A DNA stretch of 64,000 nt from Trichobilharzia regenti (GCA_944472135.2 OX235263.1:19335379-19399378), one strand, 5' to 3'. Positions 22,061 through 33,855 are shown, counted from the first letter of the stretch. Made by a program: numbers and translations. The notes: generated by a model not told the origin, from the letters alone.

Positions 22061-22439
22061 GAAGTCAAGTTGCCGATCTCAATAATAGCATTAGTATTAC
22101 TATTAGTAACAACAAACTCTTCTTAGTAGTTTTAATAAACTATGAATGATGCACATTACACGTTTAGTCTGTTCATCAGAGTAATTGGCGTTCAATAATC
22201 TTTATATAAACAGGACTTGAACCTTTTATGCTGATATGATCCTATGTTGTTTCAATCCATATCAAAGTGTGTATAGCTTAGTAAAGTAAGATTAAGTTGG
22301 CCTTATCAACTTCGTTTGATTCTTGTTAATAAACACACTAGTATTCTTTAGTGTTTAATGTGTCCTTTTATTTTGTTTGTCATTTACCAAAGTCTGTTGT
22401 CTACATTTAACCTATCAAATGTTGTTTTGCAGAAATTTA

Positions 22440-22990
22440 ATTGGTTATAGATTTGATCTCAAGCTGAAATCAGTTTGGGAACCACTGAATAGAAAGGAGT
22501 ATTGGACAGCTGTTTTGTCCTACCTTAGGACTCTTCAGTGGTATGTAACCACTGGAAGTTGAACCCCCCCCCCACCACCACCATGACCTTCTGTGACAGT
22601 TATCCACTACTCCCTGCTGAGTTTTCACTGGATCTGTAACTCATGTCAGCTTGTGATCAAACCTGTTGCCAAACAAACAATTGATAATTTGTCTGATGCT
22701 CGCTAGCAGCTGACTCAATATAGGAAGTTGTTTAGAGTTCCAGTAAGAAGTGGTACCCAGCGAGGTCCACCGAGTCAGATAATTGAACAGTTACTCGTCT
22801 ATGATGTTGACTAGCGGTTGTGCTATATATATGTTGCCAATTGGCAGAAGCTAGAATTCATAGACTATTGGTCCCATCAGGTCACGTTGTAGGCGGGAAC
22901 ATCCTGTGTTCGAAGCAGGGTGTGTCATTGGTGATGTTGTGTTCCGTGCTAGGATAAAACAAAGGTCTAATACTTTCTGGAGTTTCAATG
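22440..22990. mobile_element. SINE family A, inverted composite
   Basis: Left: minus-strand family A end with a hammerhead-like core CTGAAGA and stem II GTCC/GGAC (about 22490-22545); G12 is A. Then a poly-C interrupted tRNA-like head, a plus-strand tail fragment (22598-22680), the central module (22690-22850) and a second tRNA-like head on the plus strand (22870-22930, TGTGTTCGAAGCAGGG as B-box region). Strongly diverged. Confidence 0.65.
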
Positions 22991-22999
22991 ATTCTCTCT

Positions 23000-23780
23000 C
23001 TCTCTAATGATTCTCATTTATTTACTTTTGCTAATATTGATATGTTGAACAGCGAGGTTGGCTGAAACACTTAATTTAATCGAAATGATAAGCAGCTGAA
23101 CATATATAATATAAAAAAGTTGGACGCCTACTTCTTGTTGAGTTTATGCAAAAAATAAGGTGATTTATGCTGAATAATCCAACTGGTAAAGAGACGAAAT
23201 CACAGTACCTAAACGACACTTGTGTAGGGGGTTAGGCATATCTAATCCTCCTCTCTTCTTCTACTTCAAGTTTTTTTTCACTTAAATCTAATTACATTGG
23301 CCTCATACTTAAAAGTCTTACTGAAATCTATGAGCTTTTAGTTTATTTGGAGGAAAAAGGAAGACATCTCAAAGCAATTGAAATTTAATTTATCCTTCCT
23401 TCCTTCCTTTCATTTTATGTATATATAACCTCAAAAATATTATTCAAACAGGAAATAATGTACATTGTCTTCCATTTTTATTGTGTTTTCTTTTACCAAA
23501 ATAAATATAACTAACTATTAAGCTTTGAAGTGTTGTTTGCATCTAATATACTCCCACATATGTTTACATTTGCAAAGAAGTAACTCGGATGAGAGAGAGA
23601 GCTGTCATTGTCTTGTGAACAGTTTCAAAAAGCTTTTAAGCTTTATTTCTGCTATTGTTTTGATGCATACAGGAAAAGAAAATAAGTGTGTAGATGAGCA
23701 TGTCATTGTACTGCTATTTACACAATTTGGATGTTTTGATTCATAAGGATGACATACATATAGTGTTTTTGTCTCTTTGG
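23000..23780. other. AT-rich, simple repeats only
   Basis: (TC)n near 22993-23008 and (TTCC)n at 23389-23410. A weak family C-like stretch (GTAGGGGGTTAGGCAT) at 23225. No coding. Confidence 0.4.
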
Positions 23781-23786
23781 CATACG

Positions 23787-23914
23787 TACACGTGAACCCA
23801 CACGTGATATCTATGGTCGGCCTGCGGATTTTGGGCTACCGATATCGCATGCTGAAAATTCCAAACTTGTACCAAGAATACGGTGTGGAATCAAGCTGTA
23901 ATCAAAACAAAAAG
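23787..23914 (+). mobile_element. SINE family B, 5'-truncated
   Basis: Shares the body CACACGTGATATCTATGGTC, GGCCTGCG and ACCAAGAATACGGTGTGGAA with full copies at 25038 and 56143, but lacks the tRNA-like head. Ends in an A-rich tail. Confidence 0.8.
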
Positions 23915-24029
23915 TATGTACTCTTGAAGGTAACTTGTAAGGCGTTGGTAATGCTGAAGACTGGCTACACTATGCCAGCCTTACTAAGCGCAATATGCCT
24001 AATTAACTAATAATTCAATACTCTACCTG

Positions 24030-24640
24030 ACTTCTGTCTGTCTGTCTGTCTGGATTCAATATAGAACTTGGCACCGAAGTGCAGCAGTTCGAGTTGCCAC
24101 GTTTCAAATAGCACATAAAGGTAGACAAGAAGATGAGTGAAGGGAATCAATAGAGTTTGACAAGTATAAGAGTGAAACAGAATGGGTAATGGTAGAGAGG
24201 AATATGAAAGATTACAGAGACTGAATACATCTACGCCATCAATAACGATTTTGAGCCATGTCACCTACTGTCTCCAGCCATTGATTCTTGGAGTCCTGAG
24301 GGACCCAACCCGGAAGTCTGCATCTCCCTACCTGACTCAGTTTAACTGTCAAGGATTTCATGGATTGATGAGGCCATGTTTTTGTTTGGCCACCACTTAC
24401 TCTTTTCCAACATGTACCTATATCAGCTAGTAATGCCCGTGATTGGAGGCGATGGTTAGCCATGCGCACCACCTGACCTAGCCATCTCAATCTATGTAAC
24501 TTTATAGCCTCATCTACTGATTTTCCCTGTTTGCCCAACACTCTACGCTTAACGTCAACATTACTTACCTTATTAAACCACCTAACGTGAGAAAGAGATC
24601 GTAGACATAACTTGACTTGTGATTTTTGGTAACAAAGCAC
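24030..24640 (-). mobile_element. RTE-type LINE (SR3-like), 3' end
   Basis: The minus-strand frame 24239-24640 (133 codons) reads WFNKVSNVDVKRRVLGKQGK, SVDEAIKLHRLRWLGQVVRM and CRLPGWVPQDSKNQWLETVG then DMAQNR. This is the conserved C-terminus after the RT in the SR3/Perere-3-like RTE group, as I recall it. About 200 bp of 3' UTR follows to 24030, ending near a (CTGT)n run at 24036-24052. Same subfamily as 46290-47250 and 54440-54690. Confidence 0.82.
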
Positions 24641-25035
24641 AAATCAAAAAGACTCAGTTATTTAGTAATAAGATGCTCTGATCAGTAGTATATTTGAACC
24701 GGATAAAAAGTTTACGCTATTTAGTGAACTTATCTGGCTGGTATGGCTGAACTACGAACTCAGAGTCTGGGCGTAAAATGGAGTCCAAGTATGGTTGGAT
24801 GCATACCCGTTGAAACAAAACTTGAAACACCTGAAGCATCTTCAGGCACAAGCTAGACGTTTTTTTAGTTAATATTAAGTTGGTCTGGTTGGATGTATTA
24901 CTTTTTGACGTATGTCTGTTTTAGTGCTGTGGAGAGTGTACTACAGACGTATGAAGGGTGAATGTAAGCGAGTTATGATATTCATGTAGTATTAAAATAA
25001 TAATATGGTTGCAGCACCGCTCTTTTTCATATTTT
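24641..25035. other. Unassigned
   Basis: No family recognised. It follows the RTE fragment upstream on the minus strand but carries no RT block. Confidence 0.35.
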
Positions 25036-25037
25036 GC

Positions 25038-25229
25038 CTTCCGAATGGAACAGTGGTCAGGACTCTCGTCGACCATGTACATGGTACGGGGTTCGATCCC
25101 CTGCCGGCGCAAACCTGATATCTACGGTCGGCCTGCAAAATTCGGGCTACCTATATCACATGCTGAAAATTCCATACTTGTGCCAAAAATACATTGTGGC
25201 ATCAAGCTGTAATCAAAATTTAAAAAAAT
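25038..25229 (+). mobile_element. SINE family B
   Basis: tRNA-like head with A-box region ACAGTGGTCAGGAC (25050) and B box GGTTCGATCC (25090-25099), then the family body (GATATCTACGGTCGGCCTGC and on) and an AAAATTTAAAAAAATA tail. About 190 bp. Pol III promoter and RT-mediated mobility are inferred from the class. Confidence 0.87.
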
Positions 25230-25231
25230 AA

Positions 25232-25440
25232 GACTTTAGGCTTCAGAGTTCCAGTAGCACTGATGTTGTGTTTTTGTCGGGTGGGATTGACAGTCCGAAT
25301 TACAATTTCTTCTCTCTTTTCAGGCCTTCTACTGGTTAGTAGACTGCGAGAGACGTCTGTGAAGGAGTATGTTGGCAACGAATCAAACTTTGACCTACCA
25401 AATTGCGAAACCACAGACCCACAATGCATTCCAGTATTAC
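25232..25440 (-). mobile_element. SINE family C, diverged
   Basis: It abuts the family B tail. GACTTTAGGCTTCAGAGTTC, CAGTAGCACTGATGTTG and TTGACAGTCCGAATTAC follow the family C body in reverse; the head is at the right (RC GTGGTTTCGCAATTTGGTAG). Confidence 0.5.
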
Positions 25441-25477
25441 TCATAATCTTTAATTTCTGGTTAACAGGTTGGTCACG

Positions 25478-25830
25478 AGCTGGTATGAGCTAGAGAACCA
25501 TTGGAATGACAAAGAGTAGCGGGCAACTGTTTTGTTTTATTTTTAAACTCTTCAACAGGAATTTTCCTGGAGTTCTAGTTAGAAGTTGCGGCTAGAGGCG
25601 TTCACCAAGTCATGTAAGTGGATGGTTACTTGCCGACAATAGTGGTTGGTCACTGGACTGGGTCTCGTTGGCCTTGTAAAAGAAGGGTCCTAGGTTTGAA
25701 CCCTGGAGGTGAGTGTCTACTGTTGAAGAGTCCCGAATGAGGATGTTTCCTATGCTCTACCTCTTTGGTGTTTGACTTCCCAGTGTCATCCTACACTGAC
25801 TTAATTTGTGTTGATCGTTTCTCCGATAGG
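25478..25830. mobile_element. SINE family A, inverted composite (short)
   Basis: Left arm minus (25478-25555): RC TTGAAGAGTT and ACAGTTGCCCG. Central module 25560-25660 (TTCTAGTTAGAAGTTGCGGC and on). Right arm plus: tRNA-like head with B box GGTTTGAACCC (about 25692-25702) and TACTGTTGAAGAGTCCCGAA (25718). The hammerhead parts are degenerate in both arms. Confidence 0.6.
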
Positions 25831-25841
25831 AACCTAGTTGT

Positions 25842-26130
25842 TTAGTAGAGTGTTGGTAGGTCTCCTTCGCCTGCAGGTTGTTCTGCTTTACTTGCCATAG
25901 CTTTATAATATTTTCTTTTGTCTTCCCTGGCACTCTTCTTTACTCTTTTGTTCAGTGTATTGTAGCCTATAGTCAACTCCTGTTTTTGTCGCTTGTCAAT
26001 GAATTGAATAATCTTTTGTTTTACCACCCTTCTCTCTTCTATTAGTCTCAATGTGTCTGTAGTGAGCCACTGTTTGTCCTGCCTCTTCTTTCTGCCTTGA
26101 ACTTCCATTCAGGTTTGACTTTTCCTCTAT
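25842..26130 (-). pseudogene. RTE-type LINE, segment between endonuclease and RT
   Basis: The 88-codon minus frame reads WLTTDTLRLIEERRVVKQK, then LNKRVKKSAREDKRKYYKAM and ASKAEQPAGEGD. This is the conserved basic linker that precedes the RT in RTE proteins. No RT follows; it joins the SINE A composite at 25830. Confidence 0.8.
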
Positions 26131-26229
26131 TTTGGTCTGTTTATTCTACTGAGGTATAATCACAACACTCTTGCTTGCCAGTCCTATAGAATGAGTTCAA
26201 TTATTATTAATTATTGATTTTCTATCAGG

Positions 26230-26480
26230 TATTGGTCTGTAGGAATTTGATGACGAGCTGATGTCAATTATAGAACCACAGAAAAGTCAGGAAACACTAA
26301 ACAGTTGTTTCATCCTGCCCTGAGACTCTTCATAAGTACGTGTCCACTGGATTTTGAGGCCAGGACCTTCCAGTTATCAGACAGACTTGTAGACTATTCA
26401 CCAACTGGGATTTAATGCAGTTGCCAGCCCATGAATTCCAGCTTTTATCAATTTGCTATTTAGACACCTCAGTCATCAGC
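26230..26480 (-). mobile_element. SINE family A, diverged
   Basis: Reverse complement: a hammerhead-like ATGAAGAGTCTC, GGATGAAACAACTGTTTAG, then TCTATAATTGACATCAGCTC. The head lies to the right (26370-26420). GAAAC is kept; C3 of the core is A. Confidence 0.55.
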
Positions 26481-27150
26481 CAATGTCATGAGTGAATAAT
26501 AGCTGTCCTCTTAGCTGACTTGGTCGACTCCTCTGGTTACTACTTCTCCTCTGGAACTCCAGATAACTTTCTGTATTAGAGCCAGTCGCTAACGTAACAT
26601 GTCTGATAAGATTATGCAACACACTTTTGTTAAAGAAAACCAAATTTCTAATTAGAAAGTGTCAGTAAAATATGAAACATAAAATTTTTGGGCTTTTCCA
26701 CACATAACATATTTCAATGACTAAATTTTCTTAAAAAAAATTCTTAAAGTTATTCAGTCAGATTTATAATCTCTTTCCTGCATCTTAAATTACTGCAACG
26801 GAAGTTCACTAAGTTTAGAAGCAAATAAAAAAAAAAAAAAAACTACCATCAAAATTAAATTTTTTTGCCTAAGTTGATGATTTAAGACATTGAATTCTGA
26901 ATGACACTAAACAATCATTTTAGACGTGTAGGTAATTGTCTCTCAGGAAGCCCAATGGGTTTTATACAGGGTGTAACTTTGCCTCACTAACTATTTCATG
27001 TTCTGTTTGTTTTCTATCTTCATTTCAAGTAGTTTTTTATTCTGTATTTATCTATTTTATTTTTTTCACACAATTATCTTTCATTCCTCTGATTTTACAA
27101 TCAAATCCATCGCTGCGTTATTCAAGATTCTTGTAGAAGATACAACAGAC
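26481..27150. other. AT-rich, no gene; poly(A) at 26825-26842
   Basis: A run of about 18 A near 26825. A short frame at 26936-27136 is hydrophobic by base composition and is not called. Confidence 0.4.
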
Positions 27151-27159
27151 AATATACTA

Positions 27160-27650
27160 TTATTGTTGTTGTTGTTATACCCTTGGATTCCAATGGGGAA
27201 TATAGGGCTTGAACACCAAATCTCCAGTTTGCCCTGTTCTTTGCAGCCCTCTCTAACTGGCTCTACGACTGCCAATAAGCTTTCATCTTTCCTCACACAA
27301 TCTTCTCCATATTCCCCCCGCAGACATGCTCAAACCATCGTTTCACACTCGGGTTCCACTCGAGCGACAGTCCGATGCGCGTCTGTCCTATCCACCTCGA
27401 TTTTGTTCTGCATGTTTATTGAGCATTAGGCTTTTGATTGGTCCCTTCCCAGAGTTTTCTGTTGTTGATTCTTTCTGGACGGCTGGCAATTTTTTGATCT
27501 TCAATATGGAGTCAGAGAAGGGGGCAGTTGTTGGTAATAATCGTGATGCGCGTATCATGTTTCTGACCCATCTAAAAGTATTAGCTTACTTAACATGGCT
27601 GTTGGAAATCTGAATCTTCCTATTTATTCTGAGTACAGAAGATCTCCAAA
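27160..27650 (-). mobile_element. RTE-type LINE, 3' end
   Basis: Ends at the left with TTATTGTTGTTGTTGTTATA, then the family signature CCCTTGGATTCCAATGGGGA and ATAGGGCTTGAACACC. Homologous to the copies at 41225 and 59400. Read on the minus strand it is the last part of ORF2 plus a short UTR; no long frame is left. Confidence 0.8.
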
Positions 27651-27717
27651 CACATTTCAGAATGATGAATGTCTGAGTTGCCTTTCCCCTCTTCTCGTTT
27701 TGACATCTCAATAATTT

Positions 27718-27908
27718 ATTTTTTTTATTTTTGATTACAGCTTGATTCCACACTGTATTTTTTTGGTACAAGTATGGAATTTTCAGCATGGATATCGGTA
27801 GCCCAAATTTTGCAGGCCGAACATAGATATCGGGTGTGCGTCGGCGCGGGCTCGAACCCCGGACCATGTGCATGGTCGGTGAGAGTCCTAACCACTGTGC
27901 CACCGACA
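27718..27908 (-). mobile_element. SINE family B
   Basis: Reverse-oriented full copy: the B-box complement GGCTCGAACC is at about 27849 and the A-box region complement GTCCTAACCACTGTGCCACC at 27885-27904. The T-rich end at 27718-27730 is its poly(A) tail. Nearly the same as 56143-56344. Confidence 0.87.
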
Positions 27909-27939
27909 CACACTACAGACCAGCTTAATGACAGTTTGT

Positions 27940-28738
27940 GGCTTCAGAGTGAGAGGTCTTCATCAATGACTAAACATAATGATAATACCAATAATAATAT
28001 TGTTTTTATTCCAGAAACAGTACTAGAGGTACAGTGTGGAATTTTCGGCACATATCTACAATATTTCATCTAATTTCATCGCACATTTAAAAGGGGTATT
28101 ACAAAAAAATAAATATGAAACAAAACAACAACAAAAACCGAAAAGAAACACAAAAATAACAAAAAATGCAAAAAAAGTACCAAGTAGAAAGGAAAATAAA
28201 CAACAATAATGAAAAATATTTCAGTATTGGGTAGTGGAAGTTATGATATGTGTATGCGTGGTGAACAGTAACAGCTATAATCATACAAGAAGTTATGACA
28301 TGTTCTAAAGAATGTTTATAACCAAAATGGTCAGTTAATTTGATTGAACTACACTAAGCAATCATAAAATAAACATTTCAGGATTTATTTTTTTATTGTC
28401 AGCACTAATACAGTGTTTGTTGTGGTAGTGTGAGTAATCCTGCATAATACAAAATTTTAAGATGGTGATAGTGGCGTTCACAACTAAAGATTGTCAGTTA
28501 AATAGTGCCGAACAAAAAACAATCACAAAACTAATATTACATGATGGTTAATGACAGGACAATTTTGTAATACTCATAGTGATAATATAGTCGGAACCAG
28601 TAGATACACAAAAAAGGAATGGAGTAAAGGAAAAAAAGTAAGCCAATGATCATAATTTTAGGTAGCTAAGTATATTTAAGAAGGTTGTTCACTATAGAAT
28701 ACAAATAAGAGAGAAATAAAAGAGCCAAAATTATGTTA
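27940..28738. other. AT-rich; probably partly LINE 3' UTR
   Basis: Contains an A-rich run (28100-28200). The part next to 28739 is downstream of the minus-strand LINE stop and may be its 3' UTR. No other family recognised. Confidence 0.35.
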
Positions 28739-29287
28739 TTAACAACAAAGGAAGTCATAGGTTTCACGCTTAACATTGTCTCTGTCATTCAGAACACGGG
28801 CCAAATACGGTGTCGTTGAGTTCTTATATTTGGTTGTACGAGCATATATTATTTTATACTGATTTCTGGTTCTACCTGATGAGATGCAAGGAGAGAGTTG
28901 GGAAGAGATGTGGTGTTTGGGGTCGGAGAGTATGGTTTTGGACCATTTTTCGCATGTATTCAGATGCTTATCTACTAATGTAGTGACGAGCTGACTGAGT
29001 TTTACACCACTAGTCCTACTAACTACCTCCAACATCCTTCTCAGGATGGTATAATCCTTTTTCAATAACCCAGGAAAGACTAATGGGGAGCAGTAAAGTA
29101 GAATAGGTAAGATACGAGAGTTGACAAATTGTGAAAGCAGAGGTTCAGTGATTCCAGTTAGTCTGAGTTTCTTAATGTAGTAGGTTAGACGAAACACTTT
29201 CTTAGAAATCGTTTGGATATGAGATGACCAAGTGAGGTCGAAAGATAGAACTTCCTCAATATATATCTTAATTATTAAGGTATACAA
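28739..29287 (-). pseudogene. Jockey/CR1-group LINE, RT thumb and C-terminus
   Basis: A 182-codon open frame, among the best kept of the LINE remnants: LTWSSHIQTISKKVFRLTYY, IKKLRLTGITEPLLSQFVNS, ILPILLYCSPLVFPGLLKKD, RTRNQYKIIYARTTKYKNST and PYLARVLNDRDNVKRETYDF. It shares these blocks with 30570-31290, 37086-37506, 45470-46190 and 57225-57460. The palm with YxDD is missing; 5'-truncated. Confidence 0.85.
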
Positions 29288-29636
29288 ATAATTTTCTGCT
29301 CATGTAAGTGAACAAAGTGGCGTTTTCAACTAGATCTCATCAGGCTTTACAAATAAATATTAAAATTATATAAACCAGTCACGGTGATATGTCAATAGAA
29401 TGATAAGATTGTGTATATAAATTGCACAATTATTCATCATAAAAATAATGACTCTGTCATTAACAGAGATGAAAAAAGTGGAGCGATCTGTGATGACACG
29501 AATAGTGAAAAACAACATGATGAAACAAACAACAATTGGTCCCATTAGGTAATTCTTGATATCGATGTAGTAAGATTAACAGTTGATAAAGAAGGAATGC
29601 CAAATTATGAATAAGGGGTGGTAGTACTGATATTGT
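29288..29636. other. No recognisable gene
   Basis: AT-rich flank of the LINE remnant. The 86-codon minus frame at 29460-29720 has no motif and runs into the SINE. Confidence 0.35.
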
Positions 29637-29803
29637 CATGACTTGGCAGAAGTTGGAATTCATGGACCAGAAGGTCCTGGATTCGAACCTCACTGGGTGC
29701 GTGCTACTGAAGAGTCCCAAACTAGGCTGACAACACAGCTGTCCAACACTCCCAGTTGGTTTTGCAATAGTCCTCTAACTGATGTCAGTTCATGATGAAA
29801 TCC
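29637..29803 (+). mobile_element. SINE family A, tRNA head partly deleted
   Basis: B-box region GATTCGAACCTC (29680-29691), then CTACTGAAGAGTCCCAAACT; the core CTGAAGA is intact at 29706-29712, but the GAAA side is replaced by GACAACAC. Then ACAGCTGTCC, CTCTAACTGATGTCAGTTCA and the GATGAAATCC end. The A-box part is missing: the copy goes from AGAAGTTGGAATTCATGGAC straight to CAGAAGGTCC. Confidence 0.75.
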
Positions 29804-29817
29804 AGATTAGGTATTAA

Positions 29818-30115
29818 TTAGATAAGGGAGGGATAATGGGTGACTTTCGCCTCAACTATATTTCGTGGACGAATACGAAGTCCACTGGAAAGGTTCGGTG
29901 AGATGCGGTGAATCACCTTGAATACTTTCGCTTTCTTCTCCACTAAATGACCACTATCAGCTAAATGTGACAAAACGGAACCAGGTGGTTTTTCTCTGTC
30001 CGTTACCAAACCACGGTAGGAGAGATGTTCGGTAACACGTTGACTAAGCTGTCTAGTAGTACACCCAACACTACAGGTGCAGTGTAGCTGATAAATACAC
30101 ACCGATGCGGTAAAC
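29818..30115 (-). pseudogene. Penelope-like element, GIY-YIG endonuclease part
   Basis: The 94-codon minus frame reads YQLHCTCSVGCTTRQLSQRV, TEHLSYRGLV, SVLSHLADSGHLVEKK and FKVIHRISPNLSSGLRIR. This is the C-terminal endonuclease of PLEs: the Cys-containing strand, then GxTTRxLxxRxxEH, then the HLxxxGH block. Only the endonuclease is present; RT is absent. Confidence 0.82.
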
Positions 30116-30297
30116 TCTCTGGCTTATCCTTCGTTTGCATCTCAATACTTCATCGGCTAGAGAATGACAAGCATAGGCGTGCTGCGTAAAACATTCCTCG
30201 TATACTCATGGGAAATCTCTCGAATAGAATCTTACTTGATAAGTCCCCATTAGGTTTGTGACTTAATCAATGAGTAACAGTTTCTTACATGGTGTCT

Positions 30298-30462
30298 GAG
30301 GAAACTGTCAAGTGGAACTGAAAGGGAAGCGACGAGTTGGTCGTCCATGGGTGACTTGGAGGAGCAGGGTGAAAAAGTTGGCAGAAAACCAAACGCAATG
30401 GAGACGAGCGGCTGAAGCCCTATGTTCCTCTAGGAATTAAAGGATATAATAATAATACATGC
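30298..30462 (+). mobile_element. RTE-type LINE, extreme 3' end, plus strand
   Basis: GKRRVGRPWVTWRSRVKKLA and ENQTQWRRAAEALCSSRN are the last residues of RTE ORF2. The nucleotide end CGGCTGAAGCCCTATGTTCC, then TAGGAATTAAAGG and (ATA)n, is the complement of the signature at the left of the minus-strand copies. Confidence 0.85.
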
Positions 30463-30569
30463 TATCATCATCACAGGTTTTCTTAATCGCTTCACTTTTT
30501 CGTCTTTGTTAACTGGCATAATTAATACTACTGTTATTATTATGACTAATTACGCAATCATATGCACAG

Positions 30570-31765
30570 TCTTAACATCCTGTTGACAAATCACCGTAAT
30601 TGGTTTATATATTCTAACGGCCTTAAACTAAACCCTTCCAAATATCAGACTGTTAATTTCAGTTTCCGATGCAAATGAAAGTTAAATGAAGCTGTTGGTT
30701 CATATGACCCTTGCAAAATTGATCATACTGATATAGAATTCAAGTCTGAAGATAAGTATCTTGGATTAATTCTTTCTTCTGATCTATCCTGGTCTTCACA
30801 AGTCTTAGCGATTTCTAAGAGAATATTTCGTCTCACTTTTTACATTAAGAAGTTGAGGCACTCAGGCATAACCCTATCACTCCTCTTACAGTTTATCAAC
30901 TCGTGCATCTTACCTATTCTTCTTCACTGTTCACCCTTATTATTCCCTGGATTGCTTAAAAAAGACAATGTCATACTTCATAGAACTCTGAAGACTGTCA
31001 GTCAGTAGGACGAGTGGTATCCATTGGGCCATATCGTTGACATTGTCACTGATAGGCACTTGATTTCATGCAACAAATTTGCTAAAGGACTTTTTTCAGA
31101 TTGTGAGCATCCACTTTACCTGCAGCTTTCAATTTGTGTCTTTTCAGGTAAAACAAGAAGTCTTTTTAGAAGACTTTATTCACGTATGTCCAAGTACAAA
31201 AATTTCACTGTACCATATTTGGCACGTACTGTATGTGATGAAAATAGTGTTAGGCATGAACTAACTAACCTTCTTTGTACTATTAAGTAAACCATTTCCT
31301 CCACCCTTACAACATCAACCTTTATTGTTATTGTACTTCTTATATTTACAATCCTCTTAATTTGTCTTTATTTTTTCATAAGTGTGAACATCATTTAAGC
31401 TGTGTTATAACTGTTAATTTTGCATTTCCCCTCACTATACTATATCGAGAAAACATTAGATTGAATGATGTATAACATGCTAAAGTCTCCAAACTGAATC
31501 GACAATACTGTTTGAAACAAACTCACTGTTATTATTATTATTATTATCATTGTTATTATTATATTTAATACTCTCAATTTGTGCTTCGAATATTTTTGAC
31601 TTTATATCGTAAACGTGGACAAATTCCTCTGGTTACTTCTGTTTTAACTTTGTTTATAATTTGTGTAAATCAGATGCATTACTGTGACAAATCCTGAGAA
31701 GTCCATTCTATATTACACGTACTGTTTTTGGAATAAAGTAGATTATTATTATTATTACTATATAT
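30570..31765 (+). pseudogene. Jockey/CR1-group LINE, RT thumb to 3' tail
   Basis: Frames at 30600-31000 and 31024-31290 read GLKLNPSKYQTVNF, KYLGLILSSDLSWSSQV, RLTFYIKKLRHSGITLSLLL, QFINSCILPILLHCSPLLFP, then RSLFRRLYSRMSKYKNFTVP and YLARTVCDENSVRHELTNLL. A stop near 31003 separates them. A 470-bp 3' UTR leads to GGAATAAAGTAG and a (TTA)n tail at 31740-31765. Confidence 0.85.
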
Positions 31766-32470
31766 TTTAATATTTATTTGTAAAGTTATGTAGGTATATC
31801 GGCGTTGAGCTTGATGAGATCTAGCTGAAAACGCCATATTGTTGGCTTCCGTGTGTTTTTAATATGGAAGTACTTGAGATTTTGAAATCATGTATCCTTT
31901 TGTGTTGAAACCTTGTGTCAGCTTATCTCTGTCACTTCTATCAACTATTTAAGATCTTTAATTCCAAGATTATCGATCGTGCATTCTATAAATGGTGATT
32001 ATTTGTCTTTACTGGTAGCAGTCTTTTGTCAATCAATTACTAAAAAAGATGAGTCGTATTTTCTCACCAGAGAGATTAATAAAGATATTTAGAAATAATA
32101 AAATAAAGTAAGAAAAATACATTTTTAACAGGAGAATATTCTATGCTTTTATATTATCTGTTTGTATAATACACACATAGAATACTCCTTCTTTTTTCAA
32201 CAACACGTAGACAATACGCTTTGTCGACGTAAAAGAAATTGGTAATTATATTGGTATAGTATTATTGATAGAATTAATAATAATATTAATTATATAGTCA
32301 ATCTTTTATTATATCAGAGGTAATTTTTATGACGTGGCTTATTTTTCTAAAATATTTTTGAAGTAGTGTGACTTTAGTCAATTTCATTACAGTATTTTCT
32401 TATGTTTTATTCTTATCATTGTGCAGAGTATTGACATGACAGTTTAACACATGATGTGTAACGTCTGAAT

Positions 32471-32473
<3 letters not shown>
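31766..32473. other. AT-rich, no recognisable gene
   Basis: No coding signal and no repeat family seen. Confidence 0.45.

Positions 32474-32503
<30 letters not shown>
32474..32503. repeat. (AT)n microsatellite
   Basis: About 15 units, 17 bp left of a SINE A copy. Confidence 0.95.
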
Positions 32504-32507
<4 letters not shown>

Positions 32508-32519
32508 CATGTGTGGCTA

Positions 32520-32690
32520 ATTTTAAAATCATAGGACTTCATCGTGAGCTGATATCTGTTAAAGAAACATTGGAAAGCAACCAGGGGGTAATGGACAGCG
32601 GTTTCGTCGGCCTAGTTTGTGCCTCTTCAGCAATATGCACTCGCCGTCAGGGTTTGAACCTACCAACCACCCAATACGGTGGGACAAAGT
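32520..32690 (-). mobile_element. SINE family A
   Basis: Reverse complement: B-box region GGTTCAAACCCTGACG, hammerhead core CTGAAGA and GAAAC both intact, stem III CCGCTGT, stem I side CATTAC. Stem II is disturbed (GGC/GCC plus an extra GAC). Ends GATATCAGCTCACGATGAAG. Confidence 0.75.
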
Positions 32691-33230
32691 CAAAATTCTA
32701 AAAAGTAATATAGGTAGGGAGAGAGGGAGAGATTGACTATTGGATCCTGCCTGGTACATCGAGTCTACACCCAACACATGCAATAGAAGTGACTCAATGC
32801 AAATACCAGAAATATGGAAGATATGATTACCACCAGTCAAATCAGAGGAGAATAATAAATTACCTTAAAATTCTATTTCATTTCAAGCACATCACAACAT
32901 TCTAAAAAGTTACTTATTTTGACTATAAAAACACTCGTCTTATTTCTCATCTGATTGTAATTGATCAATAGCACTCATATTATTTCTGAATGTACTTTAT
33001 CTTATATGGATTTTATACAAATGTCTAATCATCAATTTCACTCGTGTAAATAAATGAAGTGAAAAGTTGTGTGAGTGAGTGAATATGATTATAAGTGGCA
33101 ATAGTTTGTGCTCGAAACGCGGTCATCAGTTAATATTACTGTATAACAAACACACTGTGTGACAGTTTATCAAAATAAAGTCTTATCTATAATGGAGTTA
33201 TTCTCTGCCACAGCGTCCAAGTTGTATAAT
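32691..33230. other. No recognisable gene
   Basis: (GAGA)-rich stretch at 32710-32735, otherwise AT-rich. Confidence 0.4.
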
Positions 33231-33234
33231 AAAA

Positions 33235-33855
33235 CTTTTCCCTTTACGAGGGGAACTCGTAGACCATTAAGCCACTAGAACTCGATCAAGTGGGTAGTGC
33301 ATGAATTATAGTTTATTTCAATGCGGGATGTAGTGTCACCACTATCCAATGTCATCGTTGGCAAGTATTTTGTCCTCACACCTGACCGGTCACGACTTCT
33401 CACTAGAATTCCGGTAACTACGTACCACTGACTCTCTAACCCATGACCGCTAGTGATGAAATCTTGTTAACAACCAAATCCGTGTTGAACAATCTGATGC
33501 TCACTAGAGACTGGACTTATTCACGTAGACAGTAACTAGAATTCTAGTGAGAAGGCGTGCCCTGCGGGATACAGCAGGTCGGGTGTGAGGACAAACACTT
33601 GCCACTGGTGACACTACCTACTGGTGACTCTTTATCATGAATTGGTCATTGGATGGGGTCCCAATGGCTGAATGGTCTACGAGCTGACATTTTAATCGGA
33701 AGCTCGTGGACTCAAACCCTGACAACAGGAGCGTATTGATGAAGAGTTGTGAACTGGAAGGAAACAGCTATCCAGTATTCCCCTGGTTGGTTTCCAATGT
33801 CTCTAACCGTTGTCAGCTCATGACGAAATCGTGTCACTAGTCAAATCCCTGCAAA
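33235..33855. mobile_element. SINE family A, inverted composite with full centre
   Basis: A left minus tRNA-like head (RC of 33255-33290: CTAGTGGCTTAATGGTCTAC), a long central module of about 370 bp with two inverted TTCTCACTAGAATTC-type pieces (33397 and 33540), and a right plus head (33655-33725). The right hammerhead-like segment is at 33735-33790: GTATTG, ATGAAGA, GGAAACAGCTATC, CAGTAT. C3 of the core is A. Ends with GTCAGCTCATGACGAAATC. Confidence 0.7.

Noticed and set aside
25038..25229. Possible functional tRNA gene (A and B boxes)
   Set aside because: A tRNA-like promoter is present, but no complete cloverleaf or anticodon arm, and the body is shared by other copies; a SINE.
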